A DNA stretch of 64,000 nt, taken from contig NZ_JACAOR010000013.1 of the NCBI RefSeq assembly GCF_013386115.1, positions 1-64,000 on the forward strand, in the 5' to 3' direction. Positions within the stretch are counted from its first letter, which is position 1; every line of letters begins with the position of its first letter. The notes below the pieces were generated by a model. That model made no database searches, was not told the DNA's origin, and saw only the letters and a list, made by a program, of their open reading frames with translations. The stretch comes from Pseudomonas gingeri. Lineage in GTDB: Bacteria > Pseudomonadota > Gammaproteobacteria > Pseudomonadales > Pseudomonadaceae. Below are positions 23,155-31,952 of this stretch, piece by piece. The position numbers were made by a program, and so were the translations under genes.

Positions 23155-24069
23155 ATGCTGATCGACGAAGAGCTGACCCTGAAAAAGCTGGAAGTGTTCC
23201 TGGCCTTCATGCGCACCGGCAACCTGGCGCGGGCGGCGGCCGAGTTGCAGACCAGCAACGTCAGCGTGCATCGGGCCATCCACTCCCTGGAAAACGCCCT
23301 GCGCTGCCCGCTGTTCAAGCACGAGGGCCGCAACCTGACGCCGCTGGAAAGCGCCTATGTGCTGGAAGAGCGCGCGCAGAAGCTGATCCAGGACGTCGTC
23401 GAAAGCGTGCGCATGACCCGCGAGGCCGCCGGTTTCTCCGCCGAGCGGTTCAAGCTCGGCTCGCTCTATTCGCTGACGGTGAAAACCGTGCCGCAACTGA
23501 TCATGGGCCTGAAGATCCGCCGCAGCGAACTGAACATCGACCTGATCCTGGGCTCCAACTTCGACCTGCTGTACAAGCTCAAGAACATGGAAGTGGACGC
23601 GATCCTGGTGTCACTGGACGACACCACCAACGACCCGGACTGCGAACACCTACCGCTGTTCGCCGACGATATCTTCCTGGCGACACCCGCCGACTCGCCC
23701 TTCGCCCAGCAGGACGAAGTCGACCTGGCGGACCTGCGGGACATGACCTTCATCACCCTGACCCAGGGCTTCGCCACGCACCGCGACGGCAACCGGGTGT
23801 TCGAGCAGGCGGGATTCGAGCCGAAGGTGGCGATGCAGGTCAACGATATCTTCACCCTGCTGAGCATGGTCAGTTCCGGCGTCGGATACGCCTTGCTGCC
23901 AGGGCGGATCGCCGCGGTGTACGAGAACCGGGTGAAGCTGATCCCGCTGCAGGCGCGCTATCACCTGCAACAGCATATCGGCGTGGTGTTTCTCAAGGCC
24001 AAGGAACGTGATCCCAACCTGTTGGCACTCCTGGCGGAATGCCGGATGTATGCCAACAGGTTGAATTGA
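23155..24069 (+). CDS. mdcR: LysR-family regulator of malonate catabolism
   Basis: The 304-residue protein has a LysR-type winged helix (LKKLEVFLAFMRTGNLARAAAELQTSNVSVHRAIHSLE, residues 9-46) and an effector domain ending in a VSSGVGYALLPGR block. It converges on madM at the end of the malonate operon, the usual place of mdcR. By family knowledge it would activate mdc genes with malonate as inducer. The likely target is the region upstream of mdcA at the far end, around 31.4 kb. Confidence 0.9.
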   Translation: MLIDEELTLKKLEVFLAFMRTGNLARAAAELQTSNVSVHRAIHSLENALRCPLFKHEGRNLTPLESAYVLEERAQKLIQDVVESVRMTREAAGFSAERFKLGSLYSLTVKTVPQLIMGLKIRRSELNIDLILGSNFDLLYKLKNMEVDAILVSLDDTTNDPDCEHLPLFADDIFLATPADSPFAQQDEVDLADLRDMTFITLTQGFATHRDGNRVFEQAGFEPKVAMQVNDIFTLLSMVSSGVGYALLPGRIAAVYENRVKLIPLQARYHLQQHIGVVFLKAKERDPNLLALLAECRMYANRLN

Positions 24070-24073
24070 TGGC

Positions 24074-24838
24074 TCAGCCCACCAGGCCACGCACGATGAA
24101 GAACAGCACCGAAGGTCCGAGCAGGCAGCCCAGCCCGGTGTGGAAGGTTGCCGTCAGCGCGCCATAGGGCACCAGCCGCCGATCCGTCGCCGCGAGGCCG
24201 GCGGTCACGCCGCTGACCGTGCCTGCCAGGCCGCCGAAGACCATCGCCGAACGCGGGTTGTCGAGGCCCATCCAGCGCGCCGCCACCGGCGTGCCGACCA
24301 TCACGATGATCGCCTTGATCAACCCCGTCGCGATCGACAGCGCCACCACATCGGAACTCGCGCCAATCGCCGCACCGGTCACCGGCCCGACGATATAGGT
24401 CACCGCGCCAGCACCGATGGTGGTCATGCTCACCGCATCGCGATAACCGAAGGCCCAGGCCATGCTAGCCCCGACGATAAACGGCAGCACCGTGCCCAGC
24501 AGCAGCGCCAGGGCACCGATCAACCCGGCTTTCTTCGCCTCGGTGGCCTGCACTTCAAAGGCCGTGGCAACGATGGCGAAGTCCCGCAGCATCGCCCCGC
24601 CCATCAGGCCGATGCCGGAGAACAGCGTCAGATCCGCCAGGCCCTTCTGTCCGCCGGTCAGGGTGCCGCCGACCCAGGCCAGCACCAGGCCGATCACGAT
24701 GGCAATCGCCGAGCCGTGGATCCGGCCAAAGGTCAGGCGCCTGGACAGCACCACCGACACCCACATCACCACGCCGACAAAGGCGAACGCGGTGATCAGG
24801 CCATTGTGTTCCAGGCCTTTCTCGATGAGATCCCACAT
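24074..24838 (-). CDS. madM: Malonate transporter, MadM subunit
   Basis: The 254-residue protein is very hydrophobic with about eight to nine helices. It starts MWDLIEKGLEHNGLITAFAFVGVVMWVSV and carries glycine-rich segments such as SGIGLMGGAMLRDFAIVATAFEVQA and GPVTGAAIGASSDVVALS. MadM with MadL forms a sodium-dependent malonate importer. It follows madL with a 1-bp gap and is the last gene of the mdc operon, four bases from the converging end of mdcR. Confidence 0.94.
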   Translation of the reverse strand: MWDLIEKGLEHNGLITAFAFVGVVMWVSVVLSRRLTFGRIHGSAIAIVIGLVLAWVGGTLTGGQKGLADLTLFSGIGLMGGAMLRDFAIVATAFEVQATEAKKAGLIGALALLLGTVLPFIVGASMAWAFGYRDAVSMTTIGAGAVTYIVGPVTGAAIGASSDVVALSIATGLIKAIIVMVGTPVAARWMGLDNPRSAMVFGGLAGTVSGVTAGLAATDRRLVPYGALTATFHTGLGCLLGPSVLFFIVRGLVG

Positions 24839-24839
24839 A

Positions 24840-25256
24840 TCAGCGACCTCCCGCGACAGGAGTGGCCGGCACGATATCCGCCGGCTCGTCCGGCAATGGC
24901 TCGCCCTTGTGGGTCCGGCTGATCAGGGCAATGGTGCAGCCGCAGACCACCACTGAACCGATCGCCGCCAATACCGCCACCGGACCGCCGTGCAGCGCTG
25001 TGACCACGTTCTGGTTGGCGGCCATGGCGACCACCACCGGAATGTACATGGCGCCCCAGAAACCGACACCCATCTCGCAGTCCCTGGTCATGCCGCCGCG
25101 CCTGTGCATCCACAAACGCGCGCAGATCAGCAGGATCATCGCGATTCCGACCCCGCCGACATTGGACTTCACCCCCAGCAACACGCCCAGCATGTCACCC
25201 AGGATCACCCCTGCCAGCGTACAGATCGCCAACAGTGCCACACCGTAAATAATCAT
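24840..25256 (-). CDS. madL: Malonate transporter, MadL subunit
   Basis: The 138-residue protein has about four helices. It starts MIIYGVALLAICTLAGVILGDMLGVLLG, and the central block GMTRDCEMGVGFWGAMYIPVVVAMAANQNVV is typical of MadL. It is the partner of MadM in malonate uptake. It begins 65 bp after mdcH, the largest gap in the operon. Confidence 0.94.
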   Translation of the reverse strand: MIIYGVALLAICTLAGVILGDMLGVLLGVKSNVGGVGIAMILLICARLWMHRRGGMTRDCEMGVGFWGAMYIPVVVAMAANQNVVTALHGGPVAVLAAIGSVVVCGCTIALISRTHKGEPLPDEPADIVPATPVAGGR

Positions 25257-25321
25257 TCTTGTTGTCCTCGCATCGCATTGTCGAAGTTGTTGTTTTTGTC
25301 CTTCGAAGCAGCAGCCGGTGT

Positions 25322-26251
25322 TTATCGGTGACGGCGTCCCTCCTCATCCATCAGCGCCTTGAGGCTGTCCAGCCGGGCACCGTCGAAGGCAATGACGGTG
25401 CCTTGCTCGAACACCCGACGCGCCAGGCCGGTCAATACCGAACCTGGTGGCAGTTCGATCTGCAGGCGGCTGCCGCGCTCATAGGCGCTTTGCACGGTGC
25501 CGCGCCAGTCGACGACCCGGCACATGTTGAACGCCAGGTCATCGCGGATCTGTTCGGCGGTGCGCAGCAGCCGCGCGCTGCTGCCGCTGAGGTAGCCCAG
25601 CCGCGGCGCGCGCAGCGCCACCGTGGCGAACGCGGCGGCCAATGCCCGGGCCGGTTCGTCCAGCAGCGGACAATGAGAAGGCACGCTGACCGCCAGGCGC
25701 CGGGCGGTGCCGTCCTTTCTCATCAGGGCAACCAGCGCATTCATACCCGCCTCGCTCCCGGCGATCACACACTGGTTGTCGGCGTTGATGTTCGCCAGGT
25801 AGACCGGGGTGCGCTCGCTGTGCACCTGGGCCAACAACTTATCCACAACCGCCAGTTCCAGCCCGATCAGGGCGGTCATGCCATAGCCCTGTGGATAAGC
25901 CCGTTGCATCAGTTCGCCACGCAGGCTCACCAGCCGTACGGCATCGTCGAAGTCCAGCGCCCCGGCCACCACCGCCGCCGGATAGGCGCCGATGGACAGG
26001 CCGGCGACATGGCTCGGCGCCTCCGTGTTCTCCAGCAACAAGCGGGCAGCGGCCACCCCGGCGAGCAGCAGGCAGAGCTGGACCGCACGGGTCGAGGCCA
26101 GGGCCTGTGGCGTATCCAGGGTCGCGACCTCCTCGCCCAGGACTTCGCTCGCTTCGCGCAGGCAATCGCGGACCACGGCGGCATCGGGCAGCCGCTGCAA
26201 CATGCCGGGCTGTTGTGCACCCTGGCCGGGAAACACCAGCAGGCTGCTCAT
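25322..26251 (-). CDS. mdcH: Malonate decarboxylase epsilon subunit (malonyl-CoA:ACP-type transacylase)
   Basis: The 309-residue protein loads malonyl groups onto the MdcC carrier to start the catalytic cycle. It has the acyltransferase fold: N-terminal LLVFPGQGAQQPGM, the nucleophile serine in VAGLSIGAYPAAV (near residue 89) and the later catalytic histidine in SVPSHCPLLDEPA (near 197). The open frame extends upstream through mdcG; ATG 26251 overlaps the mdcG stop by four bases (ATGA), showing translational coupling. Confidence 0.95.
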   Translation of the reverse strand: MSSLLVFPGQGAQQPGMLQRLPDAAVVRDCLREASEVLGEEVATLDTPQALASTRAVQLCLLLAGVAAARLLLENTEAPSHVAGLSIGAYPAAVVAGALDFDDAVRLVSLRGELMQRAYPQGYGMTALIGLELAVVDKLLAQVHSERTPVYLANINADNQCVIAGSEAGMNALVALMRKDGTARRLAVSVPSHCPLLDEPARALAAAFATVALRAPRLGYLSGSSARLLRTAEQIRDDLAFNMCRVVDWRGTVQSAYERGSRLQIELPPGSVLTGLARRVFEQGTVIAFDGARLDSLKALMDEEGRRHR

Positions 26252-26883
26252 GCCGCCTGCTCCTGGTCGGCCCAGGGATCGAGCACCAACAGCGCGCCCT
26301 CGGCCCGCTTGAGCAGGACCCGGCGTGCCGGGCCCGCCCACTCGGCCAGCGCCACCGCGCCTTGTGGCGTCTGCACCTGCAGGTCGACGCGGCAGAACGG
26401 ATTGTCCAATTGCTGCAACAGGCCGGCGGCCTGACGACGCGACAAGGCTTGTGGCGCCCGCAGGATCAGGTCCAGGTCGCTCTGCTGATGCAGGGTCGGC
26501 AAGCCGGTGGCCAACTCGAAACCGGCACTGCCGCCGACGCCCCAGGCCAAGCCCGAAGCGTTCAGGAAGGGCCGCAGATAATGCAGCGCCTGCAAGGCTG
26601 GCCAGTCGCGTCCCCAACCGATACTCGCGATCAGGGCTTCGGGGCGTACCCGACGCTCGACCAGCCGCCGGGGCATCAGCGTGGCAAAACGCTGTTCACG
26701 CAGAACCCCGCGCACCCCCACCGGCACCTGGCCGGCAGACGCCAGCGCACGCCGCACCACCACCGGCTGGCCGTGGCTCAGCGCCTCGGCGACCCAGCCC
26801 GGTGCGTCCTCCGGTAACTGCGCCGGGGTCAGTCCCCAGAGCAAGTCATGAGGAAGGAGTTCGTCGTCAGCCTGCATCGCCAT
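26248..26883 (-). CDS. mdcG: Phosphoribosyl-dephospho-CoA transferase
   Basis: MdcG attaches the 2'-(5''-triphosphoribosyl)-3'-dephospho-CoA prosthetic group to Ser-25 of MdcC. The 211-residue product has nucleotidyltransferase features: WGVGGSAGFELATG followed by QQSDLDLILRAP, where the two Asp would bind metal. It starts directly after the mdcE stop; an alternative ATG two codons in is possible. Confidence 0.92.
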   Translation of the reverse strand: MAMQADDELLPHDLLWGLTPAQLPEDAPGWVAEALSHGQPVVVRRALASAGQVPVGVRGVLREQRFATLMPRRLVERRVRPEALIASIGWGRDWPALQALHYLRPFLNASGLAWGVGGSAGFELATGLPTLHQQSDLDLILRAPQALSRRQAAGLLQQLDNPFCRVDLQVQTPQGAVALAEWAGPARRVLLKRAEGALLVLDPWADQEQAA

Positions 26884-27687
26884 TCACCACTGCTCGCGCA
26901 ACAGTTGCCGAACCCGGCTCGACGCCGCCCGATTGCTCGCGCCCAGGCGTCCGCTCAGGTCCGTACCCTTGTGCGCCACATCGTGGATGGCTTCGACCAG
27001 ACAGTCCTGCACCTGTGCCATGTCGCCGGCCGTCGGCTGTTCGATCTGTTCCACGCCCAGGGTTTTCCACAGCAGGCCAAGACTGGCGTAGCTGTCGATG
27101 TCATAGGCCATCGGCGGCACACTGGCGGCCAGGGCTTCCAGCTCTTCGACGCTGCGCAAGGTCACCCGTGCCGCCGAGGCCTTGCCCATGGCGTGGACCA
27201 TCACCCCCGGATCGCGCAGGGCGATCAGCCGGTTGGCCTGGTAACCGTGGGCGAGAAAGGCCCCGGACATTGCCTTGCCCACCAGCAGGGCAATCACCGC
27301 GTGCCCCGCGAGGCGGGCGCGGGCATAACTGTCCGCCGCTCCGGCCAGGGCCTGGTGGATGCCCAGGGCTTCCTCACGACGCCCGTAGGCCTGGCTCGGT
27401 ACATCGACAATGGCGATCAGGGCCCGTTTGTCCGTGCGTCCGCTGTCAGCCTCGATCACTTCATCCACGGCCTTGGCCAGGCCCCAGCCCTCCAGCAGGC
27501 CGACCTCGCCATTGCGGGCGCGGACAAAGCGATTGGCCGGGTCCGCCACCACTGCCAGGAAGCGCACCGGGTGGCCGCCGAGCTCGGCATCCGCGACCTT
27601 CAGTGAAGGCGGCAGGCCGGACACTTCGCCGACACCGGCGGTCAGGGCCTGGAACCAGTGCAAACCGCGCAGGGAATAAGCGCTCAT
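26884..27687 (-). CDS. mdcE: Malonate decarboxylase gamma subunit
   Basis: MdcE is the smaller carboxyltransferase-like partner of the decarboxylase. The 267-residue product starts MSAYSLRGLHWFQALT and contains crotonase-fold blocks such as ALIAIVDVPSQAYGRREEALG and HAVIALLVGKAMSGAFLAHGYQANRLIAL. With MdcD it decarboxylates malonyl-S-ACP to acetyl-S-ACP without biotin. Its start overlaps the mdcD stop by four bases. Confidence 0.95.
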   Translation of the reverse strand: MSAYSLRGLHWFQALTAGVGEVSGLPPSLKVADAELGGHPVRFLAVVADPANRFVRARNGEVGLLEGWGLAKAVDEVIEADSGRTDKRALIAIVDVPSQAYGRREEALGIHQALAGAADSYARARLAGHAVIALLVGKAMSGAFLAHGYQANRLIALRDPGVMVHAMGKASAARVTLRSVEELEALAASVPPMAYDIDSYASLGLLWKTLGVEQIEQPTAGDMAQVQDCLVEAIHDVAHKGTDLSGRLGASNRAASSRVRQLLREQW

Positions 27688-28535
27688 GGGCGATCTCCTT
27701 GGAAAAGACGACGAACCGTGGCGGGATCGATCTGCGGCCCGGCATCCAGTTCGGCCAGCCGCTGCAGGTACCAGTGCGCCTGCCGGCTGCGTTGCGCCTC
27801 GGGCACACCGGCCTCGAGCAAGGCCGCGACCTGCTCCCGGACCTGTGCCACATCATCGGCCACGTAACGATCCACCAGGCCGCTGGCGAAACGCTGTTCG
27901 CCGCCGGTCAGGCTCCAGATGAACGGACGGTCGCGGGAGTCGTATTCCTCCAGGCCGGCTTCCTGTTCGATCACCTGCGGGCCGTTGAGGCCAAGCCGCG
28001 CCTCCTGGGTCACCAGCAGATAACTGCACAACGCCGCCGCGATGGACATGCCGCCAAAGCAACCGACGCTCCCGGCCACCACGCCGATCACTGGCTGATA
28101 ACGCCGCAGGTCGACAATCGCCGCATGGATATCGGCAATGGCCGCCAACCCCAGGTTGGCCTCCTGCAACCGCACGCCGCCGGTTTCCAGCAGCAGCACG
28201 GCGCGGGTCGGGATGCCCTTGCGGTTGTCTTCGGCGGCCAGTTCCAGGGCACCGGCGATTTTCGCCCCGCCCACTTCACCGAGGCTGCCGCCCTGGAAGG
28301 CGCCTTCGATGGCAGCCACCACCACCGGCAGGCCATCGATGCTGCCCTTGGCGATCACCACCCCGTCATCGGCCTGGGGCACCACGCCCTGGCGTTCGAG
28401 CCAGGGCGACATGACCCGCGCAAAGGGGTCGAGCAGTTCGCGAAAACTGCCACTGTCGAGCAACGCCCGCGCACGCTGGCGGGCGCCGAGTTCGACGAAG
28501 CTGTGCTTGTGCAACAATTGCTCGCTGTCAGTCAT
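27684..28535 (-). CDS. mdcD: Malonate decarboxylase beta subunit, biotin-independent
   Basis: The 283-residue protein starts MTDSEQLLHKHSFVELGARQRARALLD and has carboxyltransferase motifs: IAKGSIDGLPVVVAAIEGAFQGGSLGEVGGAKI and VIGVVAGSVGCFGGMSIAAALCSYLLVT, whose glycines form an oxyanion hole. It forms the catalytic core with MdcE. The ATG at 28535 overlaps the mdcC end by eight bases; the longer frame starting at 28580 lies inside mdcC and is not the real start. Confidence 0.95.
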   Translation of the reverse strand: MTDSEQLLHKHSFVELGARQRARALLDSGSFRELLDPFARVMSPWLERQGVVPQADDGVVIAKGSIDGLPVVVAAIEGAFQGGSLGEVGGAKIAGALELAAEDNRKGIPTRAVLLLETGGVRLQEANLGLAAIADIHAAIVDLRRYQPVIGVVAGSVGCFGGMSIAAALCSYLLVTQEARLGLNGPQVIEQEAGLEEYDSRDRPFIWSLTGGEQRFASGLVDRYVADDVAQVREQVAALLEAGVPEAQRSRQAHWYLQRLAELDAGPQIDPATVRRLFQGDRP

Positions 28536-28827
28536 GGCCGATCTCCTCGAAGCCTTGTTCCAGGCGCAGGCGGACCACACCGGGAGTCGCCCCGAAATCG
28601 TGGATATCGATGCTCAGCGCGGGCGGCAGCTGGCCATCGAACAGTCGCTCGAACAGATGCTGCCAGCGCGCCGAACTGCCGTTCACCGAAGTCGTCACCT
28701 CGATCGACAGGCGGCCCGGATGGCCGGGTTCCAGTAGCACTTCCAGATCGCCCGAGCCGACGCAACCCACCAGCGCACGGCCTTTGGGCGGTTGCCCGGC
28801 GGGGAATTCAAAGGACAATTTTTCCAT
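28528..28827 (-). CDS. mdcC: Malonate decarboxylase acyl carrier protein (delta subunit)
   Basis: The 99-residue protein is the swinging arm that carries acetyl and malonyl groups. It starts MEKLSFEFPAGQPPKGRALVG, and Ser-25 in CVGSGDLEV matches the known attachment serine of MdcC for the dephospho-CoA group. Its start overlaps the mdcB stop by one base (TGATG). Confidence 0.95.
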   Translation of the reverse strand: MEKLSFEFPAGQPPKGRALVGCVGSGDLEVLLEPGHPGRLSIEVTTSVNGSSARWQHLFERLFDGQLPPALSIDIHDFGATPGVVRLRLEQGFEEIGHD

Positions 28828-29684
28828 CACAAGGCTTCCTGTTCGAGGCGGTCGATCAGCAGGCAGGCGGCGAGCAGATCCGCCGCGCCACCCGGTGAAG
28901 CGTTCATCGCCAACAGCTGTTGATCCAATTCATGCAGGCTGCGCCGTCCGGCCAGGCTGGCGCTGCCGCCCGCCTCCAGCACGGCGCGGGCGCCCTGTTG
29001 CATGGCCTGCAGACCCGGCACGCCGGCGCGGTAGAGCACGCAGGTGTCGGCCAGGCTGGTCATGATCGCGAGCAGGGCATCCAGCCGGGCGTTCTGTTCG
29101 CCGTGGCCGGCCAGCCGGCTGCGCTTGAGTTGTGGCAGGCCGAGACGGGTCACCGCCGGAAAGCCCAGTTGCGCTTCTTCCCGGGCCCCACGCGCGCCGT
29201 AGCGCTGGGCGACCTGGCTGCCGTGGCTGCTGCCGTTGGGCGCATGACGGTCTTCCAGCAAGGCCAGGCGCGCGGCGCGCAGGGTCAGGGCATTGGCCGT
29301 CACCACGCGCGGCTCGAGCGCCGCCGCCGCCACCAGCAAGCCCAGGGCCCAGATCGCGCCGCGATGGGTATTCACCCCGCCGGTGGTCTGCAGCATGGCC
29401 TGCTCGCCTTCACGGCCGATACGGCCGAGGGCTTCACGCAGCGGCAGGTCGACGGTGCCGCTGGCGGCCGCGGCATCCGCCATTTCCCTGAACATCGGCC
29501 ACAGCGACAAGGCCGAGGCATGCATCAGCCCCAGGTGCAGATCGCTGTGGGCACCGTTGCCGCGGCGATCCACCAGGGCCGGCTTGGGCGACAGGTCGGC
29601 TTCGTCGATCAGCGCTTCCACCGCGAAGTCCGCCAGGCGCTCGGCCAGGGACAGGGGTTGGGCTGGCAGATTGAAGGCGTGCAT
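28827..29684 (-). CDS. mdcB: Triphosphoribosyl-dephospho-CoA synthase
   Basis: MdcB makes the precursor of the MdcC prosthetic group from dephospho-CoA and ATP. The 285-residue product contains the CitG/MdcB helices: LADFAVEALIDEADLSPKPALVDRRGNGAHSDL (conserved PGLVD-like segment with basic and Asp residues) and GVNTHRGAIWALGLL near residue 103. It is placed directly after mdcA (stop and start adjacent). Confidence 0.94.
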   Translation of the reverse strand: MHAFNLPAQPLSLAERLADFAVEALIDEADLSPKPALVDRRGNGAHSDLHLGLMHASALSLWPMFREMADAAAASGTVDLPLREALGRIGREGEQAMLQTTGGVNTHRGAIWALGLLVAAAALEPRVVTANALTLRAARLALLEDRHAPNGSSHGSQVAQRYGARGAREEAQLGFPAVTRLGLPQLKRSRLAGHGEQNARLDALLAIMTSLADTCVLYRAGVPGLQAMQQGARAVLEAGGSASLAGRRSLHELDQQLLAMNASPGGAADLLAACLLIDRLEQEAL

Positions 29685-31361
29685 TTACCAGCTCCTGAAC
29701 TTGGCGGGCGGGTTGTAGAGGCCACCCGACCACTCCACCAGGTCGGCCACACTCTTGGCCGCCAGCAGTTCGCGGCTGGCATCGGTGCGACGGATACCGA
29801 GGTCTTCGGGCAAGGCGATCAGGCCTTCGCGACGCATCCGCGCGGTGTCCTTGGGGTTATGCCGCAAGCCGATGGCCGTGACACCGGCCACGGCGGCGAT
29901 CATCGCCTGGCGCTCCGCCAGGGAACGGGCCTTGTACAGGTAGGCGATACCCTCTTCGGTCAGCAGGTGGGTGACGTCATCGCCATAGATCATGATCGGC
30001 GCCAGCGGCATCCCGCTTTTCCTCGCCACATCCACGGCATCGAGGGTCTCGACGAAGGTCGGTTTGCCGCCCTCCTGGAAGGTCTCGACCATCTGCACCA
30101 CCAGCTTCTTGCCGCGTTCGAGCAACGCTTCGGGCGCATCGCCGCCATCGAGGCGCATATCGAGCCAGGCCGGGGTGCCATGGCGACGGCCGCGTGGATC
30201 ATGCCCCATGTTCGGCGCCCCGCCGAAACCGGCCAGGCGACCGCGGGTCACCGTGGAAGAATGACCGTCGCCGTCGACCTGCAGGGTTGCGCCGATAAAC
30301 AGGTCCACCGCGTATTGCCCGGCCAACTGGCAGAACATCCGGTTCGAACGCAACGAACCGTCGCGCCCGGTGAAGAACACATCCGGCCGGGCGGCGATGT
30401 AGTTTTCCATGCCCAGTTCAGTGCCGAAACAATGCACGCTCTCGACCCAGCCACTCTCGATGGCGGGAATCAGGGTCGGGTGCGGGTTGAGAGTCCAGTT
30501 GCGGCAGATCTTGCCCTTGAGACCGAGGGATTCGCCGTAGGTCGGCAGGATCAGCTCGATGGCGGCGGTGTTGAAACCGATCCCGTGGTTGAGGGACTGC
30601 ACATTGTGTTTCTCGTAGATCCCGCGGATCGCCATCATCGCCATCAGCACATGCACCGGCTTGATATGGCGCGGGTCGCGGGTGAACAGCGGCTCGATAT
30701 AGAACGGCTTGTCGGCCACCACCACGAAGTCGACCCAGGACGCCGGAATATCCACCCGGGGCAGTTCGCTGACGTCATCGACCAACTGATTGACCTGGAC
30801 GATGACGATGCCGTCGCTGAACGCCGCCGGCTCGATCAGGGCCGGGGTGTCCTCGGTGCTGGCGCCGGTGTAGATATTGCCGGCACGGTCGGCCATGAAG
30901 CCGGCGCTGAGTACCACGTTGGGGATCAGGTCCACCACCAACCGGGCATAGAGTTCGATGTAGGTGTGAATCGCGCCGATTTCCAGCAGGCCGTCTTCCA
31001 GCAACTGGCTGATGCGCAGGCTCTGGGTGCCGGCGAAGGAGAAGTCCAGCTTGCGGGCGATGCCGCGCTCGAACAGGTCCAGGTGCTCGGCGCGGCCGAC
31101 GCTGGGCATGATCATGTGCAAATCGTGGAGTTTGGCCGGGTCGGCTTTCACCAGCGAGCGCGAGAGGAAATCCGCCTGTTTCTGGTTGTTGCCTTCCAGC
31201 ACCACCCGGTCGCCGGGCATGATCAGGGCTTCCAGGGCGGCGACGATCTTGTCGGTGGGCAACACCACGCCATCGGCGAGGGCCCGCACCTGCTCGAGAC
31301 GGCGCTGCTTCTCGGCACGCCGCCGGGTCCAGCGCGAGTCGGGGGAATTGGGGGTTGTCAT
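29685..31361 (-). CDS. mdcA: Malonate decarboxylase alpha subunit (acetyl-S-ACP:malonate ACP transferase)
   Basis: MdcA exchanges acetyl for malonyl on the MdcC carrier. The 558-residue product has a CoA-transferase-like fold, with GDRVVLEGNNQKQADFLSRSL near residue 55 and the block VQSLNHGIGFNTAAIELILPTYGESLGLKGK near 265. I place the start at ATG 31361 because GGAG sits five bases before it; the in-frame GTG two codons earlier would overlap that site. It is the first gene of the mdcABCDEGH-madLM operon. Confidence 0.95.
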   Translation of the reverse strand: MTTPNSPDSRWTRRRAEKQRRLEQVRALADGVVLPTDKIVAALEALIMPGDRVVLEGNNQKQADFLSRSLVKADPAKLHDLHMIMPSVGRAEHLDLFERGIARKLDFSFAGTQSLRISQLLEDGLLEIGAIHTYIELYARLVVDLIPNVVLSAGFMADRAGNIYTGASTEDTPALIEPAAFSDGIVIVQVNQLVDDVSELPRVDIPASWVDFVVVADKPFYIEPLFTRDPRHIKPVHVLMAMMAIRGIYEKHNVQSLNHGIGFNTAAIELILPTYGESLGLKGKICRNWTLNPHPTLIPAIESGWVESVHCFGTELGMENYIAARPDVFFTGRDGSLRSNRMFCQLAGQYAVDLFIGATLQVDGDGHSSTVTRGRLAGFGGAPNMGHDPRGRRHGTPAWLDMRLDGGDAPEALLERGKKLVVQMVETFQEGGKPTFVETLDAVDVARKSGMPLAPIMIYGDDVTHLLTEEGIAYLYKARSLAERQAMIAAVAGVTAIGLRHNPKDTARMRREGLIALPEDLGIRRTDASRELLAAKSVADLVEWSGGLYNPPAKFRSW

Positions 31362-31705
31362 GCTCACTCCACGGGTTCGCTTTCGTGGAGTAGACAGTAG
31401 GAGCGAATCGCCGGGGCATCAATCAAGCCCGGCGCTGGATTGTTACGCTCAGGTTAATGGTTCTAGAACCCGCAACTTTGACTCCGGCGGTATGAGCAAG
31501 ACACTGGAACGCCAGAATGGGCGAGCCCACTCTGTAGGAGCTGGCTTGCCGGCGAAGAGGCCATCAGTGGCGCTGCAAGTCTCAAGGGCCTCTTCGTGGG
31601 CAAGCCCACTCCCACAGTGCTCTGTGTCGCCCTCCACATCAAGCGCCCCTGAACCTGTAGGAGCTGGCTTGCCAGCGAAGAGGCCGGCCGCCGCCACGCA
31701 ATCGC
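31362..31705. promoter_or_regulatory. Upstream region of mdcA: possible MdcR site and REP units
   Basis: Nearest mdcA are an inverted repeat GCCGGG/CCCGGC (31410-31433) and a perfect 12-bp palindrome GGTTCTAGAACC (31459-31470), a candidate for the malonate regulator. Beyond 31530 the sequence is filled with three REP units (see separate entry) and then reaches the duplicated chpC end at 31706. Confidence 0.45.
31530..31690. repeat. Three REP units in alternating orientation
   Basis: Cores GGAGCTGGCTTGCCGGCGAAG (near 31537), TTCGTGGGCAAGCCCACTCCC (near 31594) and GGAGCTGGCTTGCCAGCGAAG (near 31660) alternate in direction. The cluster ends about 15 bp from the stop codon of the detached chpC end copy. 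Confidence 0.85.
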
Positions 31706-31856
31706 TCAGGCCAGCCCCGACTCCAGCACCAGGCGCTCCAGCCCCAGCAGATCCGGCACTTTTGCCACCAGGTCGGCGACCTGGACCGCGGCTTTTTCCA
31801 GATGGCACAGTGGCACTTCAACAAAGCTCAGCTGGCTGTCGAGCTTGTACGAGCGG
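31706..31856 (-). pseudogene. Detached second copy of the chpC 3' end
   Basis: This ~150-bp segment repeats the end of chpC (33048-33198), including the stop codon, with about six base changes. All but one change are silent (SFVEVPL here, SFVDVPL in chpC). It still reads YKLDSQLSFVEVPLCHLEK to LVLESGLA without interruption but lacks the rest of the gene. The next codons upstream are unrelated islet sequence, giving a 103-codon fused frame that is unlikely to be meaningful. Because the REP cluster and mdcA lie directly downstream, this is probably the original end of chpC, displaced by the insertion. Confidence 0.88.
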
Positions 31857-31870
31857 GGTCTTGTACAAGC
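31843..31870. repeat. Inverted repeat at the islet junction
   Basis: GCTTGTAC (31843-31850, the last part of the chpC-like copy) and GTACAAGC (31863-31870, first islet bases) face each other across 12 bp at the exact edge where similarity to chpC ends. It could be a recombination site or a chance palindrome. Confidence 0.5.
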
Positions 31871-31952
31871 CTCCCCAAGTCGTTTTCGGCTTGAATGCTT
31901 GATAATCCTCTTCCTGGCAATACTGAATATAAGCAGAGGTATCCTTTGACTG

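Noticed and set aside
28920..31400. An 826-codon plus-strand frame antisense to mdcA and mdcB
   Set aside because: No family resemblance; the minus strand encodes the full malonate decarboxylase set with coupled starts.
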